DNA from: Clostridium sp.
Lineage (GTDB): Bacteria > Bacillota > Clostridia > Oscillospirales > Acutalibacteraceae
Assembly (NCBI GenBank): GCA_023663865.1
Contig: JAMPGU010000002.1
Location: forward strand, 1-64,000
Direction: 5' to 3'
Length of the DNA: 64,000 nucleotides
The notes under the pieces: model-generated
Seen by the model: the letters and a program-made list of their open reading frames with translations, nothing else
Told to the model about the DNA's origin: nothing
Database searches by the model: none
Made by a program: the position numbers and the translations under genes
Shown here: in pieces, positions 1-8,783 of the stretch
Layout: each line of letters starts with the position of its first letter
Position numbering within the stretch: position 1 is the stretch's first letter

Positions 1-205
1 ATATGTTTTGTTCAATTTCTATGATTTTTATAAAAATGATAAATTTTTAACAATATTTTTGTATGAATTTTTCATATCGCTTGCTTACTTTGTGAATAAT
101 TTAACAATATCATAAAACATTGTAACATTCAAATTTAATTTGCATTTAAGAAAATTTACAATAACAGTATATTCAAGCAAAGCCATATAGATAATGAAAA
201 TTATA

Positions 206-251
206 AAAGCATCCGACTGTGCCAAAACGACATAATCGGATGCTTTCTCCT
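206..251 (-). terminator. Intrinsic terminator of the ABC exporter operon
   Basis: A perfect 11-bp stem (206-216 with 236-246) closes a 19-nt loop. Read on the minus strand it is followed by a T-rich stretch, 15 bases beyond the stop of the exporter gene. The 205 bases to its left are very AT-rich and hold no ORF or RNA gene that I can support. Confidence 0.8.
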
Positions 252-265
252 TATATTATATGTTA

Positions 266-2059
266 TTATACTTTGTACTTTTCTGCCTGCATATTGAACA
301 TTTTTGCATATGTTCCGTTCATTTCCATCAATTCATTATGACTGCCGCTTTCAATAATTCTTCCCTGCTCCATAACATAAATCTTGTCAGCATTTACGGT
401 AGTTGACAATCTGTGGGAAATAAAGATTACAGTCTTGTCCTTTGCCGCACTCAGCATCGCCTGGTTAAGATTATATTCTGCAACCGGGTCCAGATTGGCT
501 GACGGCTCGTCCAGAATGACATACGGGCAGTTTTTATAAAACGCTCTGGCTATAGCAACCTTTTGATTTTCACCGCCTGACATCATAATACCATTATCAT
601 CAAACTCCCTGAGCAGCTCCGTATCCATACCATAATCAAGCTGTTTGTTAAAGCCACTGTTCTTCAGTGCCTCAAGAACACGACTCTCTTTTGGTTCAAT
701 ATCCAGAGCAACATTTTCTCCTACTGAGCAGGCGAAAATCTGAAAGTCCTGAAATACAGCTGCAAATCTGTTTCTGTGTGATGCGACAGTGGCATTCCTT
801 ATATCCTCGCCGTCAATCAATATTTCACCGCTTGTCACATCATAAAGCCTTAACAACAGATTAGTCAAAGTCGTTTTGCCTGCACCATTGAAGCCCACCA
901 GTGCAACCTTCTCATAAGGCTGAATGGTAAGACTGATATCGTTAAGCGTAGGTGCACTGTTATTCGGATAAGTAAAGCTCAGATGCTTAATTTCGATTGG
1001 CTTTGGCTCTGTTACTTTTGCTTCATCAGGTCCATCATTAATTTTGCTTTCGGTCTTTAAGAATTCCCGATATTTTTCTATCATCTTCGCTCTTTCCGAA
1101 AAGGTTCTTGCCGCGGTAACAGTTAAAAACGAGAAAGACGTAGCAATTGAAAATGCACCGTTAAAAGTTGCAACAAAATCACCTGAGGATAATGTATGCT
1201 TTTCCAGCACACAATATCCAAGATATAAAGGCAAAATAAACATAAAGCCAATAATCTGCACACCTGTCTCCTGAATAAAATATGCTATATCTATTTTTCT
1301 TACATATTTCTTTTGATTATCACACACAGCCTGTGCTGCGTCATTATATCTGTCTATCAAAAGAGGCTTAATATTATTCATTCTGACCTCTTTTGCATAA
1401 TCCTGCAGATAAAACACACGGGCAAAATAATCAGCTCTTCTGTGAAGTCTGTTATTATCAATTCTTCTTTGCATCTGCAGGGTGCCGATTTTTCTGCTGA
1501 TAGGTGTAAAAATGATAACAATAACAACAATTATAATCAGACAAACAGGGTCAATGGTGAGAAGCACTGCACAAATTGTCAGCAGTGAAATAAACTCACC
1601 AATATAATTTTTTACAAGCATTAATACATTTTGTATGTTATCCGAGGAGGATTCAATCGTTAATATAAAATTATTGTAAAAATTGGGATTGTCATAGGAC
1701 TCTAAGTCAAGACTCTTCGCTTTCTCATATAAAGTCGTATTCAGAGCCTTATATGCTCTCTCCTTTTCAACATTCCAGTAAAGCTCACGATAAAGCCATA
1801 CCGCAACCTCGCTGATAATAAGCACAAGCGCAATCACCAATATTGCCTTAAAAATCGTTTCCTTGCCTGCACCATTCGACACAGCGTCAATAATATATTT
1901 TACACCGAGAACAGCCACCAGTCTTGTAGGCAGCTTCTGCACCACGCCCGACAATATCTCGCCTATAACAAGCCCCGGAGAATGCTTAAACAACAGACAA
2001 ATAAAATAAAACACGCTGGAAAACATAGAATGACTTTTTTCTGCCTTTTTATTCTTCAT
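266..2059 (-). CDS. ABC exporter half-transporter, fused membrane and ATPase domains (subunit 2)
   Basis: A 597-residue ABC exporter half-molecule. About six membrane segments fill the first ~320 residues. The C-terminal ATPase carries Walker A GFNGAGKTT (about 389-397), an MSGGENQ signature (about 493), Walker B VILDEP (about 513) and an ISHR switch histidine. The start chosen is the ATG at 2059, because GGAGGTG lies a few bases upstream and the residues before it simply continue in the other frame of the preceding gene. That start overlaps the end of the upstream half-transporter by 11 bp, so the two are probably translationally coupled and form a heterodimer. The signature has E in place of the usual Q, as in its partner. 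The substrate (drug, lipid or peptide) cannot be read from the sequence, and no peptide gene lies next to it. Confidence 0.88.
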   Translation of the reverse strand: MKNKKAEKSHSMFSSVFYFICLLFKHSPGLVIGEILSGVVQKLPTRLVAVLGVKYIIDAVSNGAGKETIFKAILVIALVLIISEVAVWLYRELYWNVEKERAYKALNTTLYEKAKSLDLESYDNPNFYNNFILTIESSSDNIQNVLMLVKNYIGEFISLLTICAVLLTIDPVCLIIIVVIVIIFTPISRKIGTLQMQRRIDNNRLHRRADYFARVFYLQDYAKEVRMNNIKPLLIDRYNDAAQAVCDNQKKYVRKIDIAYFIQETGVQIIGFMFILPLYLGYCVLEKHTLSSGDFVATFNGAFSIATSFSFLTVTAARTFSERAKMIEKYREFLKTESKINDGPDEAKVTEPKPIEIKHLSFTYPNNSAPTLNDISLTIQPYEKVALVGFNGAGKTTLTNLLLRLYDVTSGEILIDGEDIRNATVASHRNRFAAVFQDFQIFACSVGENVALDIEPKESRVLEALKNSGFNKQLDYGMDTELLREFDDNGIMMSGGENQKVAIARAFYKNCPYVILDEPSANLDPVAEYNLNQAMLSAAKDKTVIFISHRLSTTVNADKIYVMEQGRIIESGSHNELMEMNGTYAKMFNMQAEKYKV

Positions 2060-3872
2060 CACTGCCCACCTCCTTATAGCTTGAAGCCTGAAGGGTAAAC
2101 ATTTCGCTGTATGCACCACCGGTTTCCATAAGCTGGCTGTGACTGCCGCTTTCCATAACCTCACCATTACCGAGAACAAAAATATTGTCTGACAGCACGG
2201 CGCTGGACAGTCTGTGCGAAATATAAATTACCGTCCTGTCAGCTGTTGCCTGAATCAGGCTTTCATACATTTTATACTCTGCAATAGGATCCAAGGCTGA
2301 GCTTGGTTCATCAAGAATGGCTATATCAAAATCCTTGGCAAACATTCTCGCCACCGCGGTTTTCTGCGCCTCACCGCCGGACAGACCCGCGCCATTCTCA
2401 TCAAACTCACGTGTTAAAACTGTATCTGCCCCATCATCAAGTGCTTGTATTTTGTCCCACGCTCCGCTTTGCTTCAATGCTTTTTCGGCAACAGCCTTGT
2501 CCCTATCGTCACATTCATGACAGATTACATTTTCATTGACAGACAGCGCAAAGGTTTTGTAATCTTGGAATACTGTAGCAAATTTCAGTCTGTACTGCTC
2601 TAAATCATATTCTTTAATATTTTTACCATTATAAAGAATTTCGCCCTCCGTAACGTCATAGAAACGAAGCAGCAGCTTAACCAGCGTAGATTTTCCTGCA
2701 CCATTAATGCCGACGATTGCCGCCGTTTCTCCTTTATTAATCCTGATGTTTACATTTTTCAGCGAATACTTTTCTGTACCCGGATACCTGAAGGACACAT
2801 TTTTAAGCTCAAGGCTTTCAAAATCACCCGGCACTTCTCCGCCTGATTTCACCTTGCTTTCGTACTCAAAAAATTCCCGCAGGTTATGGAAATAAAGCGC
2901 CTGCTCCGAAAGCGTTGAAAAGCTGTCAGCAATATTTGCAGCTGCAGTTCTGACAGAATTTATTGAGGACAAAACCACTGAAAAGCCTGACACGTCAAGA
3001 CTTTTTGTTACCACAAACTGATAGCCCGAAAAAGCATATGTGCAAACAATAGGAATAAGCTCACCGCAAATCGAGCTGACCATACTGTATAAAAACAGCT
3101 TTACACCATAAGCCTTCAAAATTTTTATATTGCTTTCTATCGCCTTATTAAATCGATTGATAATTACGGAAAATATATTTGATGTTCTTATATCCTTTGA
3201 GAATTCCTTGAGATATACGGTACGCTGGGTATATGCCTTTATTCTATCGTTGGTAGTCATTTCCAAATCACGATTATACAGCACCTTGCTTTTCACAATC
3301 TCTACCGCAAAAACCAACAATACCGGCAATAAGAACAGAAGATAAACAGGGTCAATCGTCGCAACAATGGCAATTACCGAAAGAAAAGAAACAGCAGAAC
3401 CGAACACAATCGACAAATCCCAGGAAAACATAATAAAATATCCTTTTGTCAGAATATCTGTTGCCCTTTGATATTTGTCGTAAAATTCAGGGTCCTCATA
3501 ACAGCTGATATCAACAGAATATGCTTTTTCAAAAATCATATTATTGATTGCTTTAAATATCTTTTTTTGACCGACATTATTAACATAGTCGCCCCATACA
3601 GATACAATCTCTGTTACAATACCAATCGCCAAAAACAGCAGCAGGCATTTTATGTAGTAGGCAAAGCTGCCTGTTCCCTCAATAATTGACAGCAGCACCT
3701 TTAAAAACAAAACGCCCTGAATAAACAGCTTAAATAAATCAGCCGAAATTTCTGTCAGTATCCCTGCCAGTAAAAACCTTTTATCCGCCTTATTGATTAT
3801 TTTAACAGCCCATATCAAATTTTTTATGATAGGCACTTTAATTTTTTCGTGCACCGGCATCCATCTTCTCAC
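2049..3872 (-). CDS. ABC exporter half-transporter, fused membrane and ATPase domains (subunit 1)
   Basis: A 607-residue ABC exporter half-molecule. Membrane segments lie between about 35 and 310. The ATPase has Walker A GINGAGKST (about 388-396), signature LSGGEAQ (about 497), Walker B IAILDEP (about 517) and ISHR (about 551). Both subunits keep the catalytic glutamate after Walker B, so neither ATP site looks degenerate. The start is probably the GTG at 3872, which has GGGGAG seven bases upstream; an in-frame ATG four codons later is possible. It is followed, with an 11-bp overlap, by the partner gene. A metallophosphoesterase gene lies 63 bp upstream on the same strand and may be cotranscribed. 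The exported substrate is unknown. Confidence 0.88.
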   Translation of the reverse strand: MRRWMPVHEKIKVPIIKNLIWAVKIINKADKRFLLAGILTEISADLFKLFIQGVLFLKVLLSIIEGTGSFAYYIKCLLLFLAIGIVTEIVSVWGDYVNNVGQKKIFKAINNMIFEKAYSVDISCYEDPEFYDKYQRATDILTKGYFIMFSWDLSIVFGSAVSFLSVIAIVATIDPVYLLFLLPVLLVFAVEIVKSKVLYNRDLEMTTNDRIKAYTQRTVYLKEFSKDIRTSNIFSVIINRFNKAIESNIKILKAYGVKLFLYSMVSSICGELIPIVCTYAFSGYQFVVTKSLDVSGFSVVLSSINSVRTAAANIADSFSTLSEQALYFHNLREFFEYESKVKSGGEVPGDFESLELKNVSFRYPGTEKYSLKNVNIRINKGETAAIVGINGAGKSTLVKLLLRFYDVTEGEILYNGKNIKEYDLEQYRLKFATVFQDYKTFALSVNENVICHECDDRDKAVAEKALKQSGAWDKIQALDDGADTVLTREFDENGAGLSGGEAQKTAVARMFAKDFDIAILDEPSSALDPIAEYKMYESLIQATADRTVIYISHRLSSAVLSDNIFVLGNGEVMESGSHSQLMETGGAYSEMFTLQASSYKEVGSDEE

Positions 3873-3935
3873 GCTATCACTCCCCCGCTAATTCATTACT
3901 TGCATTGCTGAAATATCATCTGTGTTTCAGCAAAA

Positions 3936-4745
3936 TTATAATTTAACCGTCTCTGTTTTTAAAGTCTTTGTATCAAGAATTTTTACTGTTGACCTGCACA
4001 ATTTGTCATAGGAATTACTGCCGCTTCCGCCGCACTGAATCAGCTTAACACCCTTATATGTCAGCTCAAACGTATTTTTATGATCGTGGCCAAAGCACAT
4101 AGCCTTCAAATGCGGTGCAAGCACCTCCAGCTCACCGGTGTTAATGGCAGGAGGACAAGGTCTTTCACCCAGCCTTCCGCTGTACTGCACACTGCTTTTT
4201 AACTTGTAAAATTTTCTGCCGTCCAAAACCGAGCCCTTAACCCAGTGCTTGTACTCGTCAATCAAGTCCATGATGTCAGGCACAATAATATGCTGGAACA
4301 GTATCGCCTTTTTCCCTTTAATCCTGTTCAGTATAAAATCAATCTGTGCAGGCTTTACCGTATCATAAAAGCTTCCGTCACCGTCAAAGTATGAACCGCT
4401 GTCCACAAAAGCCAGTATTTCTCCCATCATTTCCAGCACATAATCTCTGCCGTCTGTCAAGCAGTTTTTATAGGATTTTAGCACTTCCAGTATTTCCTCT
4501 TTTTCAGTATCACACTCATCATCATGATTTCCGAAAACAGTTGCAAAAGGAATCTTTCCTGTTAAATCCAGCACCTGTCTCAAATACATCTGATAATTTT
4601 CAGGTGTATCAGGGCCATGAACAATATCTCCCAAAAACACAATCAAATCGCAATTGGATTGACGAATGGCCTTTTCTAAATTTTTCAAGGTTTTTTTACT
4701 GCCCCTTGGCTTGTTATGCACATCGGCAATCAATAAAATTTTCAT
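3936..4745 (-). CDS. Calcineurin-like metallophosphoesterase
   Basis: A 269-residue cytoplasmic metallophosphoesterase with no signal peptide or membrane segment. The metal-binding motifs of the family appear in order: ADVH near residue 7, GDIVHGPD near 40, GNHDDE near 72, a histidine near 150 (QHIIVPD) and GHDHKN near 220. These bind the two metal ions that activate water for phosphoester hydrolysis. The natural substrate (nucleotide, phosphoprotein or other ester) cannot be deduced. Its start has a GGTGAG ribosome site. It precedes the ABC exporter pair on the same strand, so cotranscription is possible. Confidence 0.85.
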   Translation of the reverse strand: MKILLIADVHNKPRGSKKTLKNLEKAIRQSNCDLIVFLGDIVHGPDTPENYQMYLRQVLDLTGKIPFATVFGNHDDECDTEKEEILEVLKSYKNCLTDGRDYVLEMMGEILAFVDSGSYFDGDGSFYDTVKPAQIDFILNRIKGKKAILFQHIIVPDIMDLIDEYKHWVKGSVLDGRKFYKLKSSVQYSGRLGERPCPPAINTGELEVLAPHLKAMCFGHDHKNTFELTYKGVKLIQCGGSGSNSYDKLCRSTVKILDTKTLKTETVKL

Positions 4746-4820
4746 ATACTCACCATATAATTTGATTATATTTTTAAATAACTATTTTATATTATCATAC
4801 TGAAAAATCATTTTCAAGAA

Positions 4821-4849
4821 TTGATTAAATATTGCATTGAGGGTATAAT
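4821..4849 (+). promoter_or_regulatory. Sigma-A-type promoter placed for a leaderless transcript
   Basis: TTGATT (4821-4826), a 17-bp spacer and TATAAT (4844-4849). The -10 box ends only six bases before the ATG at 4856, so initiation at the usual distance falls on the A of the start codon. The only SD-like stretch (GAGGG) lies upstream of the -10 box and would not be transcribed. Confidence 0.6.
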
Positions 4850-4855
4850 AACATT

Positions 4856-5629
4856 ATGAAAAATTATCATACACATACTACAAGATGCCGGCACGCCTTC
4901 GGCAAAGACAGAGACTATGTAACAAAAGCAATAAAAGCAGGCTTTACCGTGCTTGGTTTTTCCGACCATGCGCCGATGCTGTTTCCCAATAAGGATTATT
5001 ATTCCGACTTCAGAATGTTCCCTGATGATTTGGAGGACTATGTTCGTTCCATTCAATTTCTAAAATGCGAATATGGTGACAAAATAGAAATTCATATGGG
5101 CTTTGAGATAGAATATTATCCTGAAATATTTGACAAAACCGCCGAGTGGCTTGAAAATGCAGGAAGTGAATATTTTATTCTCGGTCAGCATTTTACCGAT
5201 AACGAGTATGAGCGCTATGCCCATTATAGCGGAAATCCCACTGATCGAACGGATTTGTTTGATAAATACATCAGCCAGGCGCTGGCAGGTCTGGCTACAG
5301 GCAAATTCTTATATATTGCACATCCCGATTTATTTAAATATACAGGCCCTGATGAAATATATATAGAAAAAATGACATACTTCTGCAAGGAAATCAAAAA
5401 GCTGGGTTATCCTGTTGAATTCAATTTGTTAGGCTTTGCCCAGCATAGAAATTATCCGGATAACCGATTTTGGAAAATCGTATCCGAGCTTGGTCTTGAT
5501 ACGGTTATCGGCTTTGATGCCCATTCTCCTGAGGTATTCCAAAATAAGAAGATTTACAAGGATGCTGTCAAATATCTTGCAAATCTCGGCATAACACCAA
5601 TAGAATTAGATATAAAAAATGAGCTGTAA
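4856..5629 (+). CDS. hisK: Histidinol-phosphatase-like PHP-family phosphatase
   Basis: A 257-residue PHP-domain hydrolase. It begins with the metal-binding HTHTTRCRHA motif, followed by FSDHAPM, a GFEIEY segment, and later metal ligands (HPD, GFDAHSP). The arrangement and length fit the HisK/HisJ histidinol-phosphatase family, which removes phosphate from histidinol phosphate in histidine synthesis. No other his biosynthesis gene is nearby, so a different phosphoester substrate is possible. The ATG at 4856 is the only sensible start because the HTH motif follows at once. There is no usable ribosome site in the predicted transcript. The stop codon lies inside the terminator stem. Confidence 0.82.
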   Translation: MKNYHTHTTRCRHAFGKDRDYVTKAIKAGFTVLGFSDHAPMLFPNKDYYSDFRMFPDDLEDYVRSIQFLKCEYGDKIEIHMGFEIEYYPEIFDKTAEWLENAGSEYFILGQHFTDNEYERYAHYSGNPTDRTDLFDKYISQALAGLATGKFLYIAHPDLFKYTGPDEIYIEKMTYFCKEIKKLGYPVEFNLLGFAQHRNYPDNRFWKIVSELGLDTVIGFDAHSPEVFQNKKIYKDAVKYLANLGITPIELDIKNEL

Positions 5630-5656
5630 AGTCTTTCGCTTTTACAGCTCATTTTT
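5621..5656 (+). terminator. Bidirectional intrinsic terminator
   Basis: A perfect 10-bp stem (5621-5630 with 5641-5650) with a 10-nt loop. T-rich tracts follow on both strands, so it can end the PHP gene (plus) and the membrane-protein gene at 5681 (minus). The stem includes the PHP gene's stop codon. Confidence 0.85.
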
Positions 5657-5680
5657 ATATTGACAGCCATTGTCAACGCC

Positions 5681-6241
5681 TTATCCCTTGCAGCCGACTG
5701 TGATATAATTCACCGCACTGATTTCATTTACGGTTTCCGGCTCGCTGCACTCTATCTTTTTATATCCATCCTCTTCCGATATGTGTGAATACGTTTCAGA
5801 TACCTTGAATTCATTTCGCTTGGTATCTATATCAATATACAGATTACACCTCTGTACATCCCACCAATTCCACTGATACGCAAATAAGTGAAACGCACAG
5901 CCTGCAATATCAGCATACATATTGTAATCCCCGTAGCTGTCCGCCTTAACAGAAAAGGAAGTATACTCACCATTATCTGTAACCTTAATTGTATTTTCTT
6001 CATTATCCTTACTCGCATACACATTGTCAACATAGATTTCATTGGACATTCTGACCTGAATATCCTCTGTTTTCACCGGCTCTCCATCTATGGTTACATA
6101 TAAATTCACCGTTATTCTGTCCCCGTAATAGTGCATTCTGTAGTAGCTCCATTTCGATACGTATGAAAAAATATATACACCAATACATACAGCAGTCAGC
6201 ACAGATATAACGGATATTAAAATCTTTTTTCCTTTAGACAT
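5681..6241 (-). CDS. Small membrane-anchored extracytoplasmic protein, unknown function
   Basis: A 186-residue protein that I do not recognise. It has a basic N-terminus (MSKGKK), one membrane segment (about residues 6-27) and a ~155-residue domain rich in beta-prone sequence, presumably outside the membrane. No lipobox cysteine is present. The start is the ATG at 6241, chosen because AAGGAGGAA precedes it. An in-frame upstream ATG lies ahead of the predicted promoter. It is downstream of thrS on the same strand but separated from it by a long inverted repeat and by its own promoter. It may be a substrate-binding or envelope-stress protein, but nothing in the sequence decides this. Confidence 0.75.
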   Translation of the reverse strand: MSKGKKILISVISVLTAVCIGVYIFSYVSKWSYYRMHYYGDRITVNLYVTIDGEPVKTEDIQVRMSNEIYVDNVYASKDNEENTIKVTDNGEYTSFSVKADSYGDYNMYADIAGCAFHLFAYQWNWWDVQRCNLYIDIDTKRNEFKVSETYSHISEEDGYKKIECSEPETVNEISAVNYITVGCKG

Positions 6242-6291
6242 AAAAAATTCCTCCTTGCCTAAATTATAGCAAAGGAGGAATTTCTCATCAA
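6242..6291 (-). promoter_or_regulatory. Promoter embedded in a terminator-like hairpin that contains the SD
   Basis: On the minus strand TTGATG (6286-6291), a 17-bp spacer and an extended -10 TGC-TATAAT (-10 at 6263-6268). A 12-bp inverted repeat (6272-6283 with 6245-6256) flanks the -10 box. The second arm contains the ribosome site AAGGAGGAA and is followed by six T and the ATG. A transcript starting after the -10 box (about 6256) lacks the first arm, so its SD is free. A transcript reading in from thrS would form the hairpin, which resembles an intrinsic terminator and hides the SD. Confidence 0.6.
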
Positions 6292-6309
6292 TGTACACAT
6301 AGTTGATTC

Positions 6310-6470
6310 AATCCACGCATCGTGGATTTGTGTTTTATTCGCATATTATACCGACTAAAACGCATAAGGTTCAACGGAATTACATTATAAAACAAACCGA
6401 AGGACAAGGCAGAGGTTTGTGCCTCTGCGAATGTATCCCTCGGTTTGAAAGCTTCGTTATAATGCAATAA
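6310..6470 (-). terminator. Long nested inverted repeat after thrS (terminator)
   Basis: On the minus strand an outer stem, CAAACCGAGGGA with TCCTTCGGTTTG, encloses an inner perfect hairpin GCAGAGG/CCTCTGC. It is followed by TTTTATAATG, consistent with a terminator. The symmetry reaches further out: TTATAATG-type sequence near 6460 matches CATTATAA near 6383, so the inverted repeat spans roughly 6379-6470. A separate 8-bp hairpin lies at 6310-6328. Confidence 0.65.
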
Positions 6471-8381
6471 TTAAAGTGCTTTTGTTTCTACTTCTTCCAT
6501 AATTCTTGCAATAAATGCATCGAGAGTTGCTGCACCCTCGTCACCCTGCTTGCGTGAACGAACAGAAATTGTATTGTTTTCAATATCCTTATCACCTGCA
6601 AGGAGCATATAAGGAACCTTTTCAAGCTGTGCTGAACGGATTTTAAATCCTATCTTCTCTGATCTGTCATCTATCTCACAGCGAATGCCCTTAGCCTCAA
6701 GTGCCTTTTTAACCTCATAAAGATAATCAAGATGTCTGTCAGCAATAGGAAGCAGCTTAACCTGAACAGGAGCGAGCCAAACAGGATATGCACCTGCAAA
6801 GTGCTCTGTAAGAATACCAATAAATCTTTCTATACTGCCGAATACAACACGGTGAATCATAATCGGTCTGTGCTTTTCACCGTCTGAGCCAACATATTCC
6901 AGCTCAAATCTTTCAGGCAGCTGGAAGTCCAGCTGTATTGTTCCGCACTGCCATGTTCTGCCTAAGCAGTCCGTGAGATGGAAGTCAAGCTTAGGGCCAT
7001 AAAAGGCGCCGTCACCCTCGTTAACCTCGTAATCATAGCCCAGCTCAGTGATTGCATCACGCAATGCATCTGTGGCAATATCCCAGTCCTCCTTCGCACC
7101 CATGGAGTCCTCAGGCTGGGTTGATAATTCAATATGATATTCAAAGCCAAAGGTGCTGTAAACTTTATTTATGAGGCTTACTACACCCTTGATTTCATCC
7201 TTAATCTGTTCTCTTGTCATAAAGATATGTGCATCATCCTGTGTGAAGCAGCGAACTCTCATAAGTCCGTGCAAAGCACCAGAAAGCTCATGTCTGTGTA
7301 CCAAACCAAGCTCACCCATACGAAGAGGCAAATCCTTATAAGAATGCATTTTTGTTTTGTATACAAGAATACCGCCCGGGCAGTTCATCGGCTTAACAGC
7401 AAAATCTGTATCATCAATTACTGTTGTATACATATTCTCCTTATAATGATCCCAGTGACCGCTTCTCTCCCACAATGCACGGTTCAGCATCATAGGTGAC
7501 TGAATCTCATCATAACCTGCTTCACGGTGAATTTCTCTCCAGTAATCCACAAGCGTATTCTTTAAAATCATACCCTTTGGCAAGAAGAACGGGAAGCCCG
7601 GACCCTCTTCCATAATTGTAAACAGCTCCAGCTCTTTACCGATTTTTCTGTGGTCACGCTTTTTAGCCTCCTCAAGCATTGTCAAATGCTCCTCAAGCAT
7701 AGAAGCCTTTGGGAAAGCTGTACCGTATACTCTGCACAGCATTTTATTTTTGGCATCACCGCGCCAGTAAGCACCTGTGCAGTTTGTCAGCTTAAATGCC
7801 TTAACCACCTTCATATCCATAAGGTGAGGACCTGCACAAAGCTCTGTGAATTCACCCTGCTTATAGAAGCTGATTGGCTCACCCTTTTCTGCATGCTCAT
7901 TGATGAGCTCAACCTTATATGGCTCCTTTTTTTCCTCCATAAGCTGAACAGCCTCAGCAGGAGAAAGCTCGAACTTTTCAATCTCTAAGCCCTCTTTTAC
8001 AATGGCCTTCATTTCTTTTTCTATTTTCTCCAAATCCTCCGGAGCGAATGGAGTTTCAACATCAAAGTCATAATAAAAACCGCTGTCAATGGCAGGGCCG
8101 ATTGTCAGCTTAACATCAGGATAAAGTCTTTTAACAGCCTGTGCCATAATATGTGATGCTGTATGGTTAAAGGTCTTTTTACCATCCTCATCATCAAAGG
8201 TCAGTACTTCAAAATCGCAGTCGCTGTCAATGATTGTTCGCAAATCCTTAACATCACCGTTAATTTTACAAGAACATGCATTTCTGTAAAGACCCATAGA
8301 AATTTCTTTTGTAATGTCGGCAGCAGATATCGGAGCTTCAAACTCCTTAGCTGTACCATCTTTTAATGTAATCTTAATCAT
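6471..8381 (-). CDS. thrS: Threonyl-tRNA synthetase
   Basis: A 636-residue class II synthetase that charges tRNA-Thr. The N-terminal TGS domain covers about 1-62. The editing domain follows, with HTASH near residue 73 and a further editing cysteine/histidine patch around ELCAGPH. The catalytic core has motif 2 around VHRHELSGALHG...RVRCFTQDDAHIF, the zinc ligand region MNCPGG and motif 3 around RVVFGSIERF. A C-terminal anticodon-binding domain begins near 540. Length is normal for the bacterial enzyme. The start follows AGGAGGATTGATGT. A T-box leader upstream shows regulation by uncharged tRNA-Thr. Confidence 0.97.
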   Translation of the reverse strand: MIKITLKDGTAKEFEAPISAADITKEISMGLYRNACSCKINGDVKDLRTIIDSDCDFEVLTFDDEDGKKTFNHTASHIMAQAVKRLYPDVKLTIGPAIDSGFYYDFDVETPFAPEDLEKIEKEMKAIVKEGLEIEKFELSPAEAVQLMEEKKEPYKVELINEHAEKGEPISFYKQGEFTELCAGPHLMDMKVVKAFKLTNCTGAYWRGDAKNKMLCRVYGTAFPKASMLEEHLTMLEEAKKRDHRKIGKELELFTIMEEGPGFPFFLPKGMILKNTLVDYWREIHREAGYDEIQSPMMLNRALWERSGHWDHYKENMYTTVIDDTDFAVKPMNCPGGILVYKTKMHSYKDLPLRMGELGLVHRHELSGALHGLMRVRCFTQDDAHIFMTREQIKDEIKGVVSLINKVYSTFGFEYHIELSTQPEDSMGAKEDWDIATDALRDAITELGYDYEVNEGDGAFYGPKLDFHLTDCLGRTWQCGTIQLDFQLPERFELEYVGSDGEKHRPIMIHRVVFGSIERFIGILTEHFAGAYPVWLAPVQVKLLPIADRHLDYLYEVKKALEAKGIRCEIDDRSEKIGFKIRSAQLEKVPYMLLAGDKDIENNTISVRSRKQGDEGAATLDAFIARIMEEVETKAL

Positions 8382-8400
8382 ACATCAATCCTCCTAAAAA

Positions 8401-8611
8401 ATAAAAAACACCCTGAATAAATCAGGGTGAATAAAATCCACGGTTCCACCTGAATTGCGTAAAAATACGCCGCTCAAAGCTGTTTAACGGAAGCCGGCCG
8501 GCCTGTATTAAAGGCACTCCGAGGTGGTAATTTATCTGTCTGCTTATGTGTTTTCACCAGCCACACACTCTCTGAAAGCTTTCAGGATAAATCTTGTCCT
8601 CATCATCGTTT
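8401..8611 (-). ncRNA. T-box riboswitch leader of thrS
   Basis: Read on the minus strand, the ~210-nt leader holds stem-I-like sequence, a threonine codon ACC placed as a specifier (near 8527), the conserved T-box AGGTGGAACCGTGG (about 8438-8452) and a terminator hairpin (8409-8416 with 8422-8429) followed by a T run. Uncharged tRNA-Thr would stabilise the antiterminator and allow thrS transcription. Confidence 0.92.
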
Positions 8612-8617
8612 GAAAAT

Positions 8618-8646
8618 ATTATAACGCTTATAATCACAAATGTCAA
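8618..8646 (-). promoter_or_regulatory. Consensus sigma-A promoter of the thrS T-box leader
   Basis: On the minus strand TTGACA (complement of 8641-8646), a 17-bp spacer and TATAAT (complement of 8618-8623). Both hexamers match the consensus exactly, as expected where control is exerted after initiation by the T-box. Confidence 0.85.
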
Positions 8647-8783
8647 TAATTCAGTAATATGTTTATTTTTTTAGAATAAATATATTTTTTATTTCAAGTA
8701 AAAAACATTATAAAACGTTATTTTTCGCCGTGCTGCAGCCGTTTTTGACAATAATTTCAAGCTGCCTTGACAAATTTAAAAAC

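Noticed and set aside
3905..3933. A 9-bp hairpin between the metallophosphoesterase and the ABC exporter genes.
   Set aside because: No T run follows it on the minus strand, so it is not called a terminator. It may only be a processing or pausing site.
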